Origin: Nocardioides sp. NBC_00368
Lineage (GTDB): Bacteria > Actinomycetota > Actinomycetes > Propionibacteriales > Nocardioidaceae
Length of the DNA stretch: 64,000 nt
Assembly (NCBI RefSeq): GCF_036090055.1
Contig: NZ_CP107970.1
Location: 2,606,501 to 2,670,500 of the forward strand
Direction of reading: 5' to 3'
The position numbers and the translations under genes are program-made. Each line of letters opens with the position of its first letter. Positions within the stretch are counted from its first letter, which is position 1. A model generated the notes under the pieces. The model saw nothing but the letters and a program-made list of their open reading frames with translations, did no database searches and had not been told where the DNA came from. Shown piece after piece: positions 50,282 to 58,084 of this stretch.

Positions 50282-50920
50282 TCAATCGAGCACGGAGGCG
50301 ATCTGCGGGGCGATCTCGCGCAGCGCACGGCCACGGTGGGAGATGGCGTCCTTCTCCTCGATCGACAGCTCGGCCGACGTACGTCCGTCCTCGGTGTCGA
50401 CCGCGACGAACAGGACGTCGTAGCCGAAACCGCCCTCACCGCGGACCTCGCGGATGATCCGGCCGTCCATGCGTCCCTCGACGACGATCTCGCCGGCGTC
50501 CGATACGAAGGCGATCGCGCACGCGAAGTGGGCGCCGCGGCGCTCGTCGGGGACGTCGGAGAGCTGAGCGAGCAGCAGCTCGTTGTTGCGCTCGTCCGAC
50601 TTCGGGGGACCGCCCCAGCGGGCCGAGAGCACGCCGGGCATCCCGTTGAGCGCGTCGACGCAGAGACCCGAGTCGTCGGCGACCGTCGGCAGCCCGGTCG
50701 CCTTGAACCCGGCCCTGGCCTTGATCAACGCGTTGCCCTCGAAGTCGGGCGCGTCCTCCACCGGCTCGTCGTAGTGGGTGACGTCGTCGAGGCCGACGAC
50801 CGAGACCCCGGGCACCAGCGGCGAGAGGATCCGGAACATCTCCCCCAGCTTCTTGGCGTTGCGCGAGGCGACGTGGATGCTGGGCTCGTTCTTGGGCTCG
50901 TTCTTGGGCTCAGCCGGCAA
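50282..50920 (-). CDS. rdgB: Non-canonical purine NTP pyrophosphatase (RdgB/HAM1)
   Basis: A 212-aa housecleaning enzyme that hydrolyses dITP and XTP. The motifs are SRNAKKLGEM (SxNxxK, about 20), DDSGLCVDALNG (catalytic Asp pair), GVLSARWGG and GGFGYDVLF; the terminal SHRGRALREI is also present. The start is most probably TTG 50920, inside the last codons of rph, because no ATG or GTG precedes the first beta strand. The resulting N-terminus contains a short PKNEPKNEP repeat from a 12-bp tandem (GAGCCCAAGAAC). The rph-rdgB pair is conserved in actinobacteria. Confidence 0.93.
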   Translation of the reverse strand: MPAEPKNEPKNEPSIHVASRNAKKLGEMFRILSPLVPGVSVVGLDDVTHYDEPVEDAPDFEGNALIKARAGFKATGLPTVADDSGLCVDALNGMPGVLSARWGGPPKSDERNNELLLAQLSDVPDERRGAHFACAIAFVSDAGEIVVEGRMDGRIIREVRGEGGFGYDVLFVAVDTEDGRTSAELSIEEKDAISHRGRALREIAPQIASVLD

Positions 50921-51617
50921 GTGCGGCCTCCTGCAGCTTGGTCAGGTCGGCGCAGCCCTTCTCGCCCAGCGCCAGCAGCGCGTCGAGCTCGGTGCGGTCG
51001 AAGGCGATGCCCTCGGCGGTGCCCTGCACCTCGACGAACTTGCCCTCGCCGGTCATCACGATGTTCATGTCGGTCTCGGCGCGGACGTCCTCCTCGTAGG
51101 GCAGGTCGAGGCGCGGAACACCATCGATGATCCCGACCGAGATCGCGGCGACGGAGCCGGTCAGCGCCTTCGAGACGCCCAGCGAGGCCACCGCGTCGGC
51201 GAGCGCGACATAGGCGCCGGTGATCGCCGCCGTGCGCGTGCCACCGTCGGCCTGCAGCACGTCGCAGTCGATGTTGATGGTGTTCTCGCCCAGCGCCTTG
51301 TAGTCGATGACGGCGCGCAGCGAGCGCCCGACCAGGCGGGAGATCTCGTGCGTACGTCCGCCGATCTTGCCCTTCACCGACTCGCGCGAGGAGCGCTCGT
51401 GGGTGGAGGCCGGCAGCATCGCGTACTCCGCCGTCACCCAGCCCAGCCCGGAGCCCTTGCGCCAGCGCGGCACACCCTCGGAGGCCGAGGCGGCGCACAG
51501 GACGCGGGTCTTGCCGAACTCGATGAGGACGGAACCGGCTGCGTGGTCGAGCCAGTTGCGGGTGATCTTGATGGGGCGCAGCTCGTCGTCGGCGCGCCCG
51601 TCAGCTCGTGTGGTCAC
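50910..51617 (-). CDS. rph: Ribonuclease PH
   Basis: A 235-aa phosphorolytic 3'-5' exoribonuclease that trims tRNA 3' ends. VLIEFGKTRVLCAAS, SGLGWVTAEYAMLPAST, RSLRAVIDYKALGENTINIDCDVLQADGGTRTAAITGAY and the metal-binding DLPYEEDVRAETDMNIVMTG are canonical. The start is GTG 51617 with TAGGGT 6 nt upstream. The 3' end overlaps rdgB by 11 nt. Confidence 0.95.
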   Translation of the reverse strand: MTTRADGRADDELRPIKITRNWLDHAAGSVLIEFGKTRVLCAASASEGVPRWRKGSGLGWVTAEYAMLPASTHERSSRESVKGKIGGRTHEISRLVGRSLRAVIDYKALGENTINIDCDVLQADGGTRTAAITGAYVALADAVASLGVSKALTGSVAAISVGIIDGVPRLDLPYEEDVRAETDMNIVMTGEGKFVEVQGTAEGIAFDRTELDALLALGEKGCADLTKLQEAALAG

Positions 51618-51623
51618 GAGCCC

Positions 51624-51629
51624 ACCCTA
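51624..51629 (-). promoter_or_regulatory. -10 box for leaderless rph mRNA
   Basis: TAGGGT on the minus strand, 6 nt before the GTG at 51617. Confidence 0.5.
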
Positions 51630-52406
51630 TGCAACGGTCTCCCGCTCGGGTTCACCGCTGGGTCGCGCCCAGGCCCGGCGCACGACCCACGGCCCCAGAT
51701 CCCGCGCCCGCCGCCCCATCCACGGCACGCCCTCACCGGCCATCCAGGCCAGATCCTGGCGCCAGCTGGTCGGCAGCCCACCGCCCGGCTCCAGCGAGGG
51801 CGGCTCGAAGGAGAAGCCGTACGCCACCAGCTGCTCCCCGAACGCACGGGCCATCCGCCGGTGGCCGAGCTCGGAGGGATGCAGCCGGTCGGCGGCCCAG
51901 AAGCGCCGCTCGTGCAGGTCGGGGACCGCTCCCAGGTCGAGCCGCAGGCCACCGTAGGTGGCATGGACCTCGTCCCAGATGGCGTTGAGATCGGCCGTAC
52001 GCCGCTGGATCGACCGCTTCATCCAGCCCGGCATCGGCCACATCACCGAGTGGTCGTGGAAGCGCGCCGTCATCAGCAGCGCACCCTGGCTCGTGAGCGC
52101 GTCGGCGCAGGTCATCAGGTCGTTCCGGAGTCTCGTCGTGTCCCACGTCGAGCGCATCACGTCGTTGACCCCGACGATCAGCGAGGCCACGTCCGGCCGG
52201 TGCGCCACCGCGTCGGCGAGCTGCTGCTCGACCACCACGGTCGAGGTCGAGCCGATCACCGCAGTGTTGCAGAAGGAGATGTCGTACGTCTGTCCCAGAG
52301 CCTCGGCGAGCAGCCGGGCCCATCCTCGCCAACCCTCGACAGTCGGGTCGCCGAGCCCAACGGTGGCGCTGTCGCCCAGCGCCGCATAACGCAGGTAGGT
52401 GCCCAC
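51627..52406 (-). CDS. SGNH/GDSL hydrolase family protein
   Basis: A 259-aa esterase/lipase-like protein. Block I RYAALGDSATVGLGD (Ser about 13), block II with Gly in VIGSTST, block III LIVGVNDV (Asn), and block V WAADRLHPSELGHRRMA (Asp-x-x-His). It has no signal peptide and is probably cytosolic. The start is GTG 52406, though no ribosome-binding site is evident. The gene ends just upstream of rph, so the rph promoter lies inside its 3' end. The shared orientation may allow cotranscription. Confidence 0.88.
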   Translation of the reverse strand: MGTYLRYAALGDSATVGLGDPTVEGWRGWARLLAEALGQTYDISFCNTAVIGSTSTVVVEQQLADAVAHRPDVASLIVGVNDVMRSTWDTTRLRNDLMTCADALTSQGALLMTARFHDHSVMWPMPGWMKRSIQRRTADLNAIWDEVHATYGGLRLDLGAVPDLHERRFWAADRLHPSELGHRRMARAFGEQLVAYGFSFEPPSLEPGGGLPTSWRQDLAWMAGEGVPWMGRRARDLGPWVVRRAWARPSGEPERETVA

Positions 52407-52421
52407 GTCCGACAACGGTGA

Positions 52422-52451
52422 CGGGGGTGGGTGCCGAAGCACCCACCCCCG
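52422..52451 (-). terminator. Terminator after the ABC exporter operon
   Basis: A perfect 13-bp stem, CGGGGGTGGGTGC (52422-52434) with its complement (52439-52451), and a tetraloop. It reads TTCG on the minus strand. Confidence 0.85.
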
Positions 52452-52479
52452 CGTGTCGTGTCGCGAACAGTCCGGTGAA

Positions 52480-53319
52480 CTACTTCACCTCGGACTTGAG
52501 CACCCGGTAGGCACCCAGCACGACCGGGACGACCACCCACAGGAAGATGCTGCAGATGAGCGCGAGCACCTCCTGCGTGCCCGGGTCGGGAAGCTGCGTC
52601 CCGTCCGGCATCATGCCGCCGGCGCCCATGAACGGGGCCATCGCGTAGCCCATGTCGACGAACGGGATCAGGTCGGCGGCCCAGTCGAAGATGAAGTAGA
52701 GCGTGGACCAGACCATCAGCGGCAGGAGCAGCTGGTCGACGTAGACGACCACGATCGAGAACGGCGTGCTGAGCAGGCACATCGCGATGCCGAAGGCGCT
52801 CACGAAGTAGAGCAGCTGCTGCGCGATGGACCAGCCCAGGACCTGGCCGTCGATGGACCAGCTCGCGTCGTAGCCGCCGACGGCCGCGGCAAGGGCGTTG
52901 CCGACGATGCCGCACAGCAGCGCGACCGCGATCAGCGCGAGGGCGAACGCGACGACCGCGACCAGCTTGGCCGCCATCACCCGAAGCCGGCTCGGCTCCA
53001 GGCTGAAGGTCACCATGTTGGTGCGCTGGCCCCACTCCTGGGTGACGATGATGATCGCCAGCACCGGGGTGAGCAGCGAGAGCGGGATCGTCAGGATCGA
53101 GGACCAGGCCGAGAGCCCGAGCGAGAAGTTGTCGTTGAGCGCGGCCACCAGGACCACGATGCCCATGGCCAGGAGCAGCATGCCCGCCGAGATGATCAGC
53201 AGGGCACGACCGGCCCGGGTGTCGGTCATCTTGCGCCACTCGACCAGCAGGAGCCGGCCGAAGGGCACCTTGGTCACCGCCGGGAGCGGGGTGGAAGGCG
53301 CTACGGATACGGCGCTCAT
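52480..53319 (-). CDS. ABC-2 type transporter permease
   Basis: A 279-aa protein with six predicted transmembrane helices and the ABC-2 pattern VTQEWGQRTNMVTFSLEPSRLRVMAAKL in the coupling-helix region. It exports a substrate with the adjacent ATPase. The substrate is unknown; the association with a two-component system is typical of exporters that respond to antimicrobial peptides or envelope stress. ATG 53319 overlaps the ATPase stop (ATGA). Confidence 0.87.
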   Translation of the reverse strand: MSAVSVAPSTPLPAVTKVPFGRLLLVEWRKMTDTRAGRALLIISAGMLLLAMGIVVLVAALNDNFSLGLSAWSSILTIPLSLLTPVLAIIIVTQEWGQRTNMVTFSLEPSRLRVMAAKLVAVVAFALALIAVALLCGIVGNALAAAVGGYDASWSIDGQVLGWSIAQQLLYFVSAFGIAMCLLSTPFSIVVVYVDQLLLPLMVWSTLYFIFDWAADLIPFVDMGYAMAPFMGAGGMMPDGTQLPDPGTQEVLALICSIFLWVVVPVVLGAYRVLKSEVK

Positions 53320-54245
53320 GCGGAGACTCCTTCGGCGTGGATCTGGGTGGTGCTCTCGCGCTGGGTCTCGGCGGTGAGCTGCAGGAAGATGTCCTCGAGG
53401 CCGGCGCCGCCGTCACGCAGGTCGGTGAGCACGACGTTGGACTCCAGCGCGGCCTTGCCCACCTCGGCCGGTGCGGCCGAGACGCGCATGCCGGTGCCGA
53501 GCGGCTCGACGCTGTAGCCCTTGGCCTTGAGCGCGACGGTGAGCGCCTCGTTGTCCAGGGAGGTGACCAGCGACTGGCCGGCGGTGCCCTGGCTGGCGAG
53601 GATGGTGTCCTTGGTGCCCTCGGCCACGATGCGGCCGTTGCCGATGAGGATCAGCTCGTCGGCGATCTGCTCGACCTCGTGCAGCAGGTGCGAGGAGAGC
53701 AGAACGGTGCCGCCGCGGTCGGCGTACTCCTTCAGCAGTCCACGCATCCACCGGATGCCTGCCGGGTCGAGACCGTTGGCGGGCTCGTCCAGGATCAGCA
53801 CCTTGGGGTCACCGATCAGCGCGTGCGCGATGCCGAGGCGCTGCTTCATACCCAGGGAGTAGTTCTTGATCCGGCGCTTGGCCTCCGACGGCGTCAGCGA
53901 GACCAGCTCGAGCATCTCGTCGACGCGCGACTTGGGCAGGCCCATCGTCATCGCGGCGAGCGTGAGCACCTCACGGCCGGTGCGGCCGTCGTGCTGGGCG
54001 CTGGCGTCGAGCAGCACACCGACGTGGCGGCCCGGGTTGGGGAGATCGGCATAGAGGCTGCCGTCGATCGTTGCCCGACCCTTGGTGGGATTGGTCAGGC
54101 CGACCATGATGCGCATGGTGGTCGACTTGCCCGCGCCGTTCGGGCCGAGGAAGCCGGTGACTTTGCCGGCCTCGGCGGTGAACGACACGTCGTCGACCGC
54201 GGTGAAGGTCCCATAGACCCTCGTCAGTCCTTCGACTTTGATCAT
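53316..54245 (-). CDS. ABC transporter ATP-binding protein
   Basis: A 309-aa ATPase of the multidrug/bacitracin-export class. Walker A is GPNGAGKST (34-42), the signature is YSLGMKQRLGIA, Walker B VLILDEPANGLD, and the H-loop is SSHLLHE. The C-terminal 85 residues form the typical regulatory extension. ATG 54245 (MIKVEGLTRVYG) is used, with CAGGAT 7 nt upstream (54253-54258); an in-frame ATG at 54254 is less likely. It is divergent from the histidine kinase gene. Confidence 0.93.
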   Translation of the reverse strand: MIKVEGLTRVYGTFTAVDDVSFTAEAGKVTGFLGPNGAGKSTTMRIMVGLTNPTKGRATIDGSLYADLPNPGRHVGVLLDASAQHDGRTGREVLTLAAMTMGLPKSRVDEMLELVSLTPSEAKRRIKNYSLGMKQRLGIAHALIGDPKVLILDEPANGLDPAGIRWMRGLLKEYADRGGTVLLSSHLLHEVEQIADELILIGNGRIVAEGTKDTILASQGTAGQSLVTSLDNEALTVALKAKGYSVEPLGTGMRVSAAPAEVGKAALESNVVLTDLRDGGAGLEDIFLQLTAETQRESTTQIHAEGVSA

Positions 54246-54252
54246 GGCCCAC

Positions 54253-54258
54253 ATCCTG
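54253..54258 (-). promoter_or_regulatory. -10 box for leaderless ABC operon
   Basis: CAGGAT on the minus strand, 7 nt before the ATG at 54245. Confidence 0.45.
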
Positions 54259-54365
54259 CCGTGCTTCCGGCGCGGACTGCATCGGACATACGGATGACCT
54301 GCAACCCGACAAAAGTATGGGGCCGGTCCCGACCACGGGATCCTGTCTCCCCGCCCTCGGTTGAC

Positions 54366-54371
54366 TAGCGT
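54366..54371 (+). promoter_or_regulatory. -10 box for leaderless histidine kinase gene
   Basis: TAGCGT lies 7 nt before the GTG at 54379. Confidence 0.5.
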
Positions 54372-54378
54372 GTACGCC

Positions 54379-55539
54379 GTGCAGCAACCGTCACCCGAGG
54401 TCTATCAGCCACGCCTGAGCCTGTGGGGGCACGTGTGGCGGTATCTCCTTGCGCTGGGGATCAGCGCCATCGCCTTGATATCCAGCACCGACGGCTGGCC
54501 GGAGTGGCGCTTCCTGCTCGACCTCGGCCTCGGTGTCCTCTGCATGGTCCTGGTCTTCTGGCGCCGCCGTTGGCCGGTGGCGATCGCCACGTTCACCATC
54601 GTCGCCGGAGGGTTCTCGATCCTCTCCGCCGGAGCGTCGAGCCTCGCTCTGGTCTCGTTGGCGACCCGGCGCCGCTGGCGCGAGATCATCCCGATCTCCC
54701 TGCTCAACGTCGCCGCAGGCATGTTCTGGTTCGCGGTGATGGAGACCACCCCCACCGAGGAGATCCCCGGCATCCCGTTGTGGGGCTTCAACCTCGGCGC
54801 CAACGTGGTGATCATCGCCGCGATGGTTGCCTGGGGCATGTACATCGGCTCGCGGCGCGAGCTCATCGCCACCCTCCGGCTGCGCGCCGAGACGGCCGAG
54901 GCCGAGCAGTCGCTGCGCGTCTCCCAGGCCCGCGAGACCGAGCGCCGGCGGATCGCCCGCGAGATGCACGACGTGCTCGCCCACCGCATCTCCCACATCT
55001 CCATGCAGGCCGGGGCGCTCGCCTACCGCGAGGACCTCTCGGCCGACCAGATCCGGGGCGAGGTCGGCACCATCCGCGACGGCGCCCATCGGGCCCTCGA
55101 GGACCTCCGGACCGTGCTCGGCGTGCTCCGCGGCAACGGCGAGGACCCCGAGACCGCGCCCCAGCCGACGTACGCAGATCTCGGCCGCCTCGTCGAGGAG
55201 GCCCGCACGGGCGGCATGAACATCACCTTCGAGGACGACGTCGAGGGCTCGCCGCCGGAGGCGGTCGGGCGGTCGATCTACCGGGTCGTGCAGGAGGGCA
55301 TCACCAACGCCCGCAAGCATGCCCCGGGAGCCCTGCTGGAGGTCGCGCTGAGCGGGTCCGAGGAGCACGGCATCGACGTGCGCCTGCGCAACCGGCTCGG
55401 CTTCGACTCGAACACTCCGGGTGCCGGCCTCGGTCTGGTCGGGCTCACCGAACGCGTGGACCTCGCGGGCGGACGCCTCACGCACCGTACGGAAAAGGAT
55501 GTCTTCATCCTCGAAGCATGGCTACCGTGGGGCCAGTGA
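54379..55539 (+). CDS. NarL-family sensor histidine kinase
   Basis: A 386-aa membrane kinase. About five transmembrane helices (residues 20-165) precede a HisKA_3 dimerisation helix with phosphoacceptor His about 197 (RRRIAREMHDVLAHRISHI) and a HATPase domain with YRVVQEGITNARKHA (N box) and GAGLGLVGLTERV (G box). It probably senses envelope stress and phosphorylates the following regulator. GTG 54379 is chosen because the -10 box TAGCGT is 7 nt upstream; TTG 54361 and GTG 54370 are in-frame alternatives. It overlaps the regulator gene by 4 nt. Confidence 0.92.
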   Translation: MQQPSPEVYQPRLSLWGHVWRYLLALGISAIALISSTDGWPEWRFLLDLGLGVLCMVLVFWRRRWPVAIATFTIVAGGFSILSAGASSLALVSLATRRRWREIIPISLLNVAAGMFWFAVMETTPTEEIPGIPLWGFNLGANVVIIAAMVAWGMYIGSRRELIATLRLRAETAEAEQSLRVSQARETERRRIAREMHDVLAHRISHISMQAGALAYREDLSADQIRGEVGTIRDGAHRALEDLRTVLGVLRGNGEDPETAPQPTYADLGRLVEEARTGGMNITFEDDVEGSPPEAVGRSIYRVVQEGITNARKHAPGALLEVALSGSEEHGIDVRLRNRLGFDSNTPGAGLGLVGLTERVDLAGGRLTHRTEKDVFILEAWLPWGQ

Positions 55540-56222
55540 GCAGCCCAGGGACCAGCCCAGAGACTCCGGTCAAGATCAAGGTCGGGATCGTCGACGACGA
55601 CCCGCTCGTGCGCTCGGCCCTCGGGCTGATGCTAGGCGGCCAGGCCGACATCGAGGTCGTCGGCGAGGCGACCGACGGCCAGGAGGCACTCGCCCTGGTG
55701 CGTACGTCCGCCCCTGACGTGGTGCTGATGGACATCCGGATGCCCCGGATCAACGGGCTGGACGCGACCCGCCGGGTGCTGACCGAGGCGAAGCCACCGC
55801 GGGTGATCGTGCTGACCACGTTCGGCGCCGACGAGTACGTCGTGGACGCGCTCGCCGCGGGCGCCGAGGGGTTCCTCCTCAAGGACACCCCGCCGCCCGA
55901 GATCGTCGCGGCGATCCGCGCGGTCGCGGCGGGTGAGCCGATCCTCTCCCCCAAGGCCACCCGCACCCTGATCACCAGGCTCCGCGCCGAGCCCACGGGC
56001 GACCGCGCCGCTGCCGCCGGCCGGCGCCTCGAGGCGCTCACCGAGCGTGAGCACGAGGTCGCGCTCGCCGTCGGACGCGGGCTGAGCAACGCCGAGATCG
56101 CCAAGGAGCTCTACCTCTCGATCCCGACCGTCAAGGCGCACGTCTCGCGCCTCTTCGACAAGCTAGGCGCCACCAACCGCGTCCAGATCGCGATCACCGT
56201 GCACGACGCCGGCCTGGTCTGA
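55536..56222 (+). CDS. NarL/FixJ-family response regulator
   Basis: A 228-aa regulator. The receiver domain has acidic pocket DDD (20-22), phospho-acceptor Asp66 (VVLMDIRMP) and the conserved Lys in FLLKDTPP. The C-terminal LuxR-type HTH (LTEREHEVALAVGRGLSNAEIAKELYLSIPTVKAHVSRLFDKLGATNR) follows. GTG 55536 overlaps the kinase stop (GTGA); ATG 55518 would extend it by six residues. It likely controls the divergent ABC exporter. Confidence 0.93.
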   Translation: MSSPGTSPETPVKIKVGIVDDDPLVRSALGLMLGGQADIEVVGEATDGQEALALVRTSAPDVVLMDIRMPRINGLDATRRVLTEAKPPRVIVLTTFGADEYVVDALAAGAEGFLLKDTPPPEIVAAIRAVAAGEPILSPKATRTLITRLRAEPTGDRAAAAGRRLEALTEREHEVALAVGRGLSNAEIAKELYLSIPTVKAHVSRLFDKLGATNRVQIAITVHDAGLV

Positions 56223-56270
56223 GTCGCTCACCTCATCGGCCACACGGGTCACACCGCTCGGGTTGTTCTT

Positions 56271-56331
56271 GCACTTCTCGGGTGTTGCAACGCCTGAGAA
56301 GTGCAGGGATACCCGGTTGACCGGGTATCCC
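56271..56331. terminator. Two tandem hairpins between convergent genes
   Basis: Hairpin 1 is a 34-nt palindrome with two mismatched positions (arms GCACTTCTC 56271-56279 and GAGAAGTGC 56296-56304). Hairpin 2 has perfect 12-bp arms GGGATACCCGGT (56306-56317) and ACCGGGTATCCC (56320-56331). Together they probably terminate both genes. Confidence 0.75.
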
Positions 56332-56341
56332 GACCCCGACC

Positions 56342-57112
56342 TCAAACCTCATAGACGGCCCCCGTCGCCGCCAGCTCCGTCGGCCCCTCGTACGCAGACC
56401 GCGCCTCGCGGAGCGCGTCGGCGGAGTCGTGCCAGGGCGGGACGTGAGTGACGACCAGCTTCTTCACATGCGCCTTGGTGGCGTACTCCCCCGCATGGAC
56501 GCCGGTGATGTGCACCCCGGGAGGGTTCTCGACGCCGTCGCGGAAGGCCGCCTCGCACAGGAACAGGTCGGCGTCGGTGGCGATGTCGAGGAGCGCCTCG
56601 GTCTCGGCGGTGTCGCCGCTGTAGGCGAGGATCTTGCCGTTCGCCTCGATCCGCAGCCCGTACGCATCGACCGGATGCTCCACGGCCGTCGGGACGATCG
56701 TGAACGGACCGAGATGGATCGGCCCGGTGTAGGTCGAGAACGCGAACTCCTCGCGCATCCCGGGGCGCTTGGGCAGGTCGTAGGCCTTCGCCAGCCGCCG
56801 CCCGGTGCCCTTGGGACCGTAGACCGGGATGGGCGGCTGCGGGCCGGTCGGGTGCCACTTGCGGAGCACGTAGTAGGAGGTCATGTCGACGCAGTGGTCG
56901 GCGTGCAGGTGGGAGAGCAGGACCGCGTCGATCAAGAGCGGGTCGACGTAGCGCTGCAGCACCCCGAGCGCGCCGTTGCCCATGTCGAGCACGATCCGCC
57001 AGGTGCGTCCCTCGGAGTCGTCGGCCTCGACGAGATAGCACGAGGCGGGGCTGTCGGGCCCGGGATAGGAGCCCGAGCACCCGATGATCGTCAGCCGCAT
57101 CCCGGAGGTCAT
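56342..57112 (-). CDS. Metallo-beta-lactamase-fold phosphodiesterase (Rv1339-like)
   Basis: A 256-aa MBL-fold hydrolase. The metal motif HLHADHCVD gives His68, His70, Asp72 and His73; further ligands are in VEHPVDAYG, YSGDTAET and VVTHVPPWHD. It is orthologous by position and sequence type to M. tuberculosis Rv1339, reported to degrade cAMP, so a cyclic-nucleotide role is plausible. ATG 57112 overlaps the murI stop (ATGA); ATG 57100 is possible. The murI-MBL order is conserved. Confidence 0.88.
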   Translation of the reverse strand: MTSGMRLTIIGCSGSYPGPDSPASCYLVEADDSEGRTWRIVLDMGNGALGVLQRYVDPLLIDAVLLSHLHADHCVDMTSYYVLRKWHPTGPQPPIPVYGPKGTGRRLAKAYDLPKRPGMREEFAFSTYTGPIHLGPFTIVPTAVEHPVDAYGLRIEANGKILAYSGDTAETEALLDIATDADLFLCEAAFRDGVENPPGVHITGVHAGEYATKAHVKKLVVTHVPPWHDSADALREARSAYEGPTELAATGAVYEV

Positions 57113-57966
57113 CCCATCCCTCCGGCGAACTGCTGGGCCGCCGCGAGCTCCGGGCCCAGGAAGCGGGCGCCGATCGCCTTGAACTCGGCGGGGTTGCCGG
57201 TGGTGAGGAACGTGTAGGTCGGCTCGCCGCCCTCGCGCATGAGGTCGTTCTCGGCCAGGACGCGGTAGACGTCCTTCGCCGACTCCTCGGCGCTGCTGAC
57301 CAGCGTCACGTTGTCGCCCATCACATAGGAGATCACACCAGTCAGGAGGGGATAGTGGGTGCACCCGAGGATCAGCGTGTCGACCCCGGCGCTGGTCAGC
57401 GGGTCCAGATACTCGTGCGCGGCGGCCAGGAGCTCCTCGCCGCCGGTGACGCCGGCCTCGACGAACGGCACGAACTGGGGGCACGCCCGGGTGTGCAGCG
57501 AGACGTGGGGCGCCGCGGCGAAGGCGTCGTCGTAGGCCATCGACTCGGCGGTCGCGTGGGTGCAGATGACCCCGATGCGACCGGTGCGGGAGGCCGCGAC
57601 GGCGCGACGCGTCGCCGGCAGGATCACCTCGACGACCGGCAGCGGCTTGTAGCGCTCGCGGGCGTCGCGCAGCATCGCCGCCGAGGCGGAGTTGCACGCG
57701 ATCACCAGGGCCTTCACCCCCTGCTCGACGAGATGGTCGAGGCACTCCAGGGCGTACTCGCGCACCTCGGCGATCGGCTTGGGACCGTAGGGGGCGCGGG
57801 CGGTGTCGCCGACGTACAGGATCGACTCGTGGGCGAGCTGGTCGATCACCGACCGGGCCACGGTGAGACCGCCGAAGCCCGAGTCGAAGATCCCGATCGG
57901 GGCGTCGCGGTCGGGCTGGGCTGAACCCAGGGGCGAGGGCGAACCCACGGACGAGACGGACTGCAC
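57109..57966 (-). CDS. murI: Glutamate racemase
   Basis: A 285-aa cofactor-independent racemase that makes D-glutamate for peptidoglycan. The first catalytic cysteine is Cys91 (VIACNSASAAML) and the second Cys202 (LGCTHYPLL). The motif IGIFDSGFGGLTV opens the domain. GTG 57966 is chosen because TAGCCT is 8 nt upstream; it gives a 20-residue Ser/Pro-rich N-terminal extension before the domain. Confidence 0.94.
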   Translation of the reverse strand: MQSVSSVGSPSPLGSAQPDRDAPIGIFDSGFGGLTVARSVIDQLAHESILYVGDTARAPYGPKPIAEVREYALECLDHLVEQGVKALVIACNSASAAMLRDARERYKPLPVVEVILPATRRAVAASRTGRIGVICTHATAESMAYDDAFAAAPHVSLHTRACPQFVPFVEAGVTGGEELLAAAHEYLDPLTSAGVDTLILGCTHYPLLTGVISYVMGDNVTLVSSAEESAKDVYRVLAENDLMREGGEPTYTFLTTGNPAEFKAIGARFLGPELAAAQQFAGGMG

Positions 57967-57974
57967 GATCGTCA

Positions 57975-57980
57975 AGGCTA
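57975..57980 (-). promoter_or_regulatory. -10 box for leaderless murI mRNA
   Basis: TAGCCT on the minus strand, 8 nt before the GTG at 57966. Confidence 0.5.
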
Positions 57981-58072
57981 GGCCCAAACGCCGCGTATTC
58001 GCAGTGCTGGGGGTCACTCGAGACATACCCGAGATACATCTCACGTTCATGATCGGGGTGAATCAGAGCGGT

Positions 58073-58078
58073 TAACGT
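58073..58078 (+). promoter_or_regulatory. -10 box for leaderless phosphodiesterase 1 gene
   Basis: TAACGT lies 6 nt before the ATG at 58085. Confidence 0.5.
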
Positions 58079-58084
58079 CCGGAT

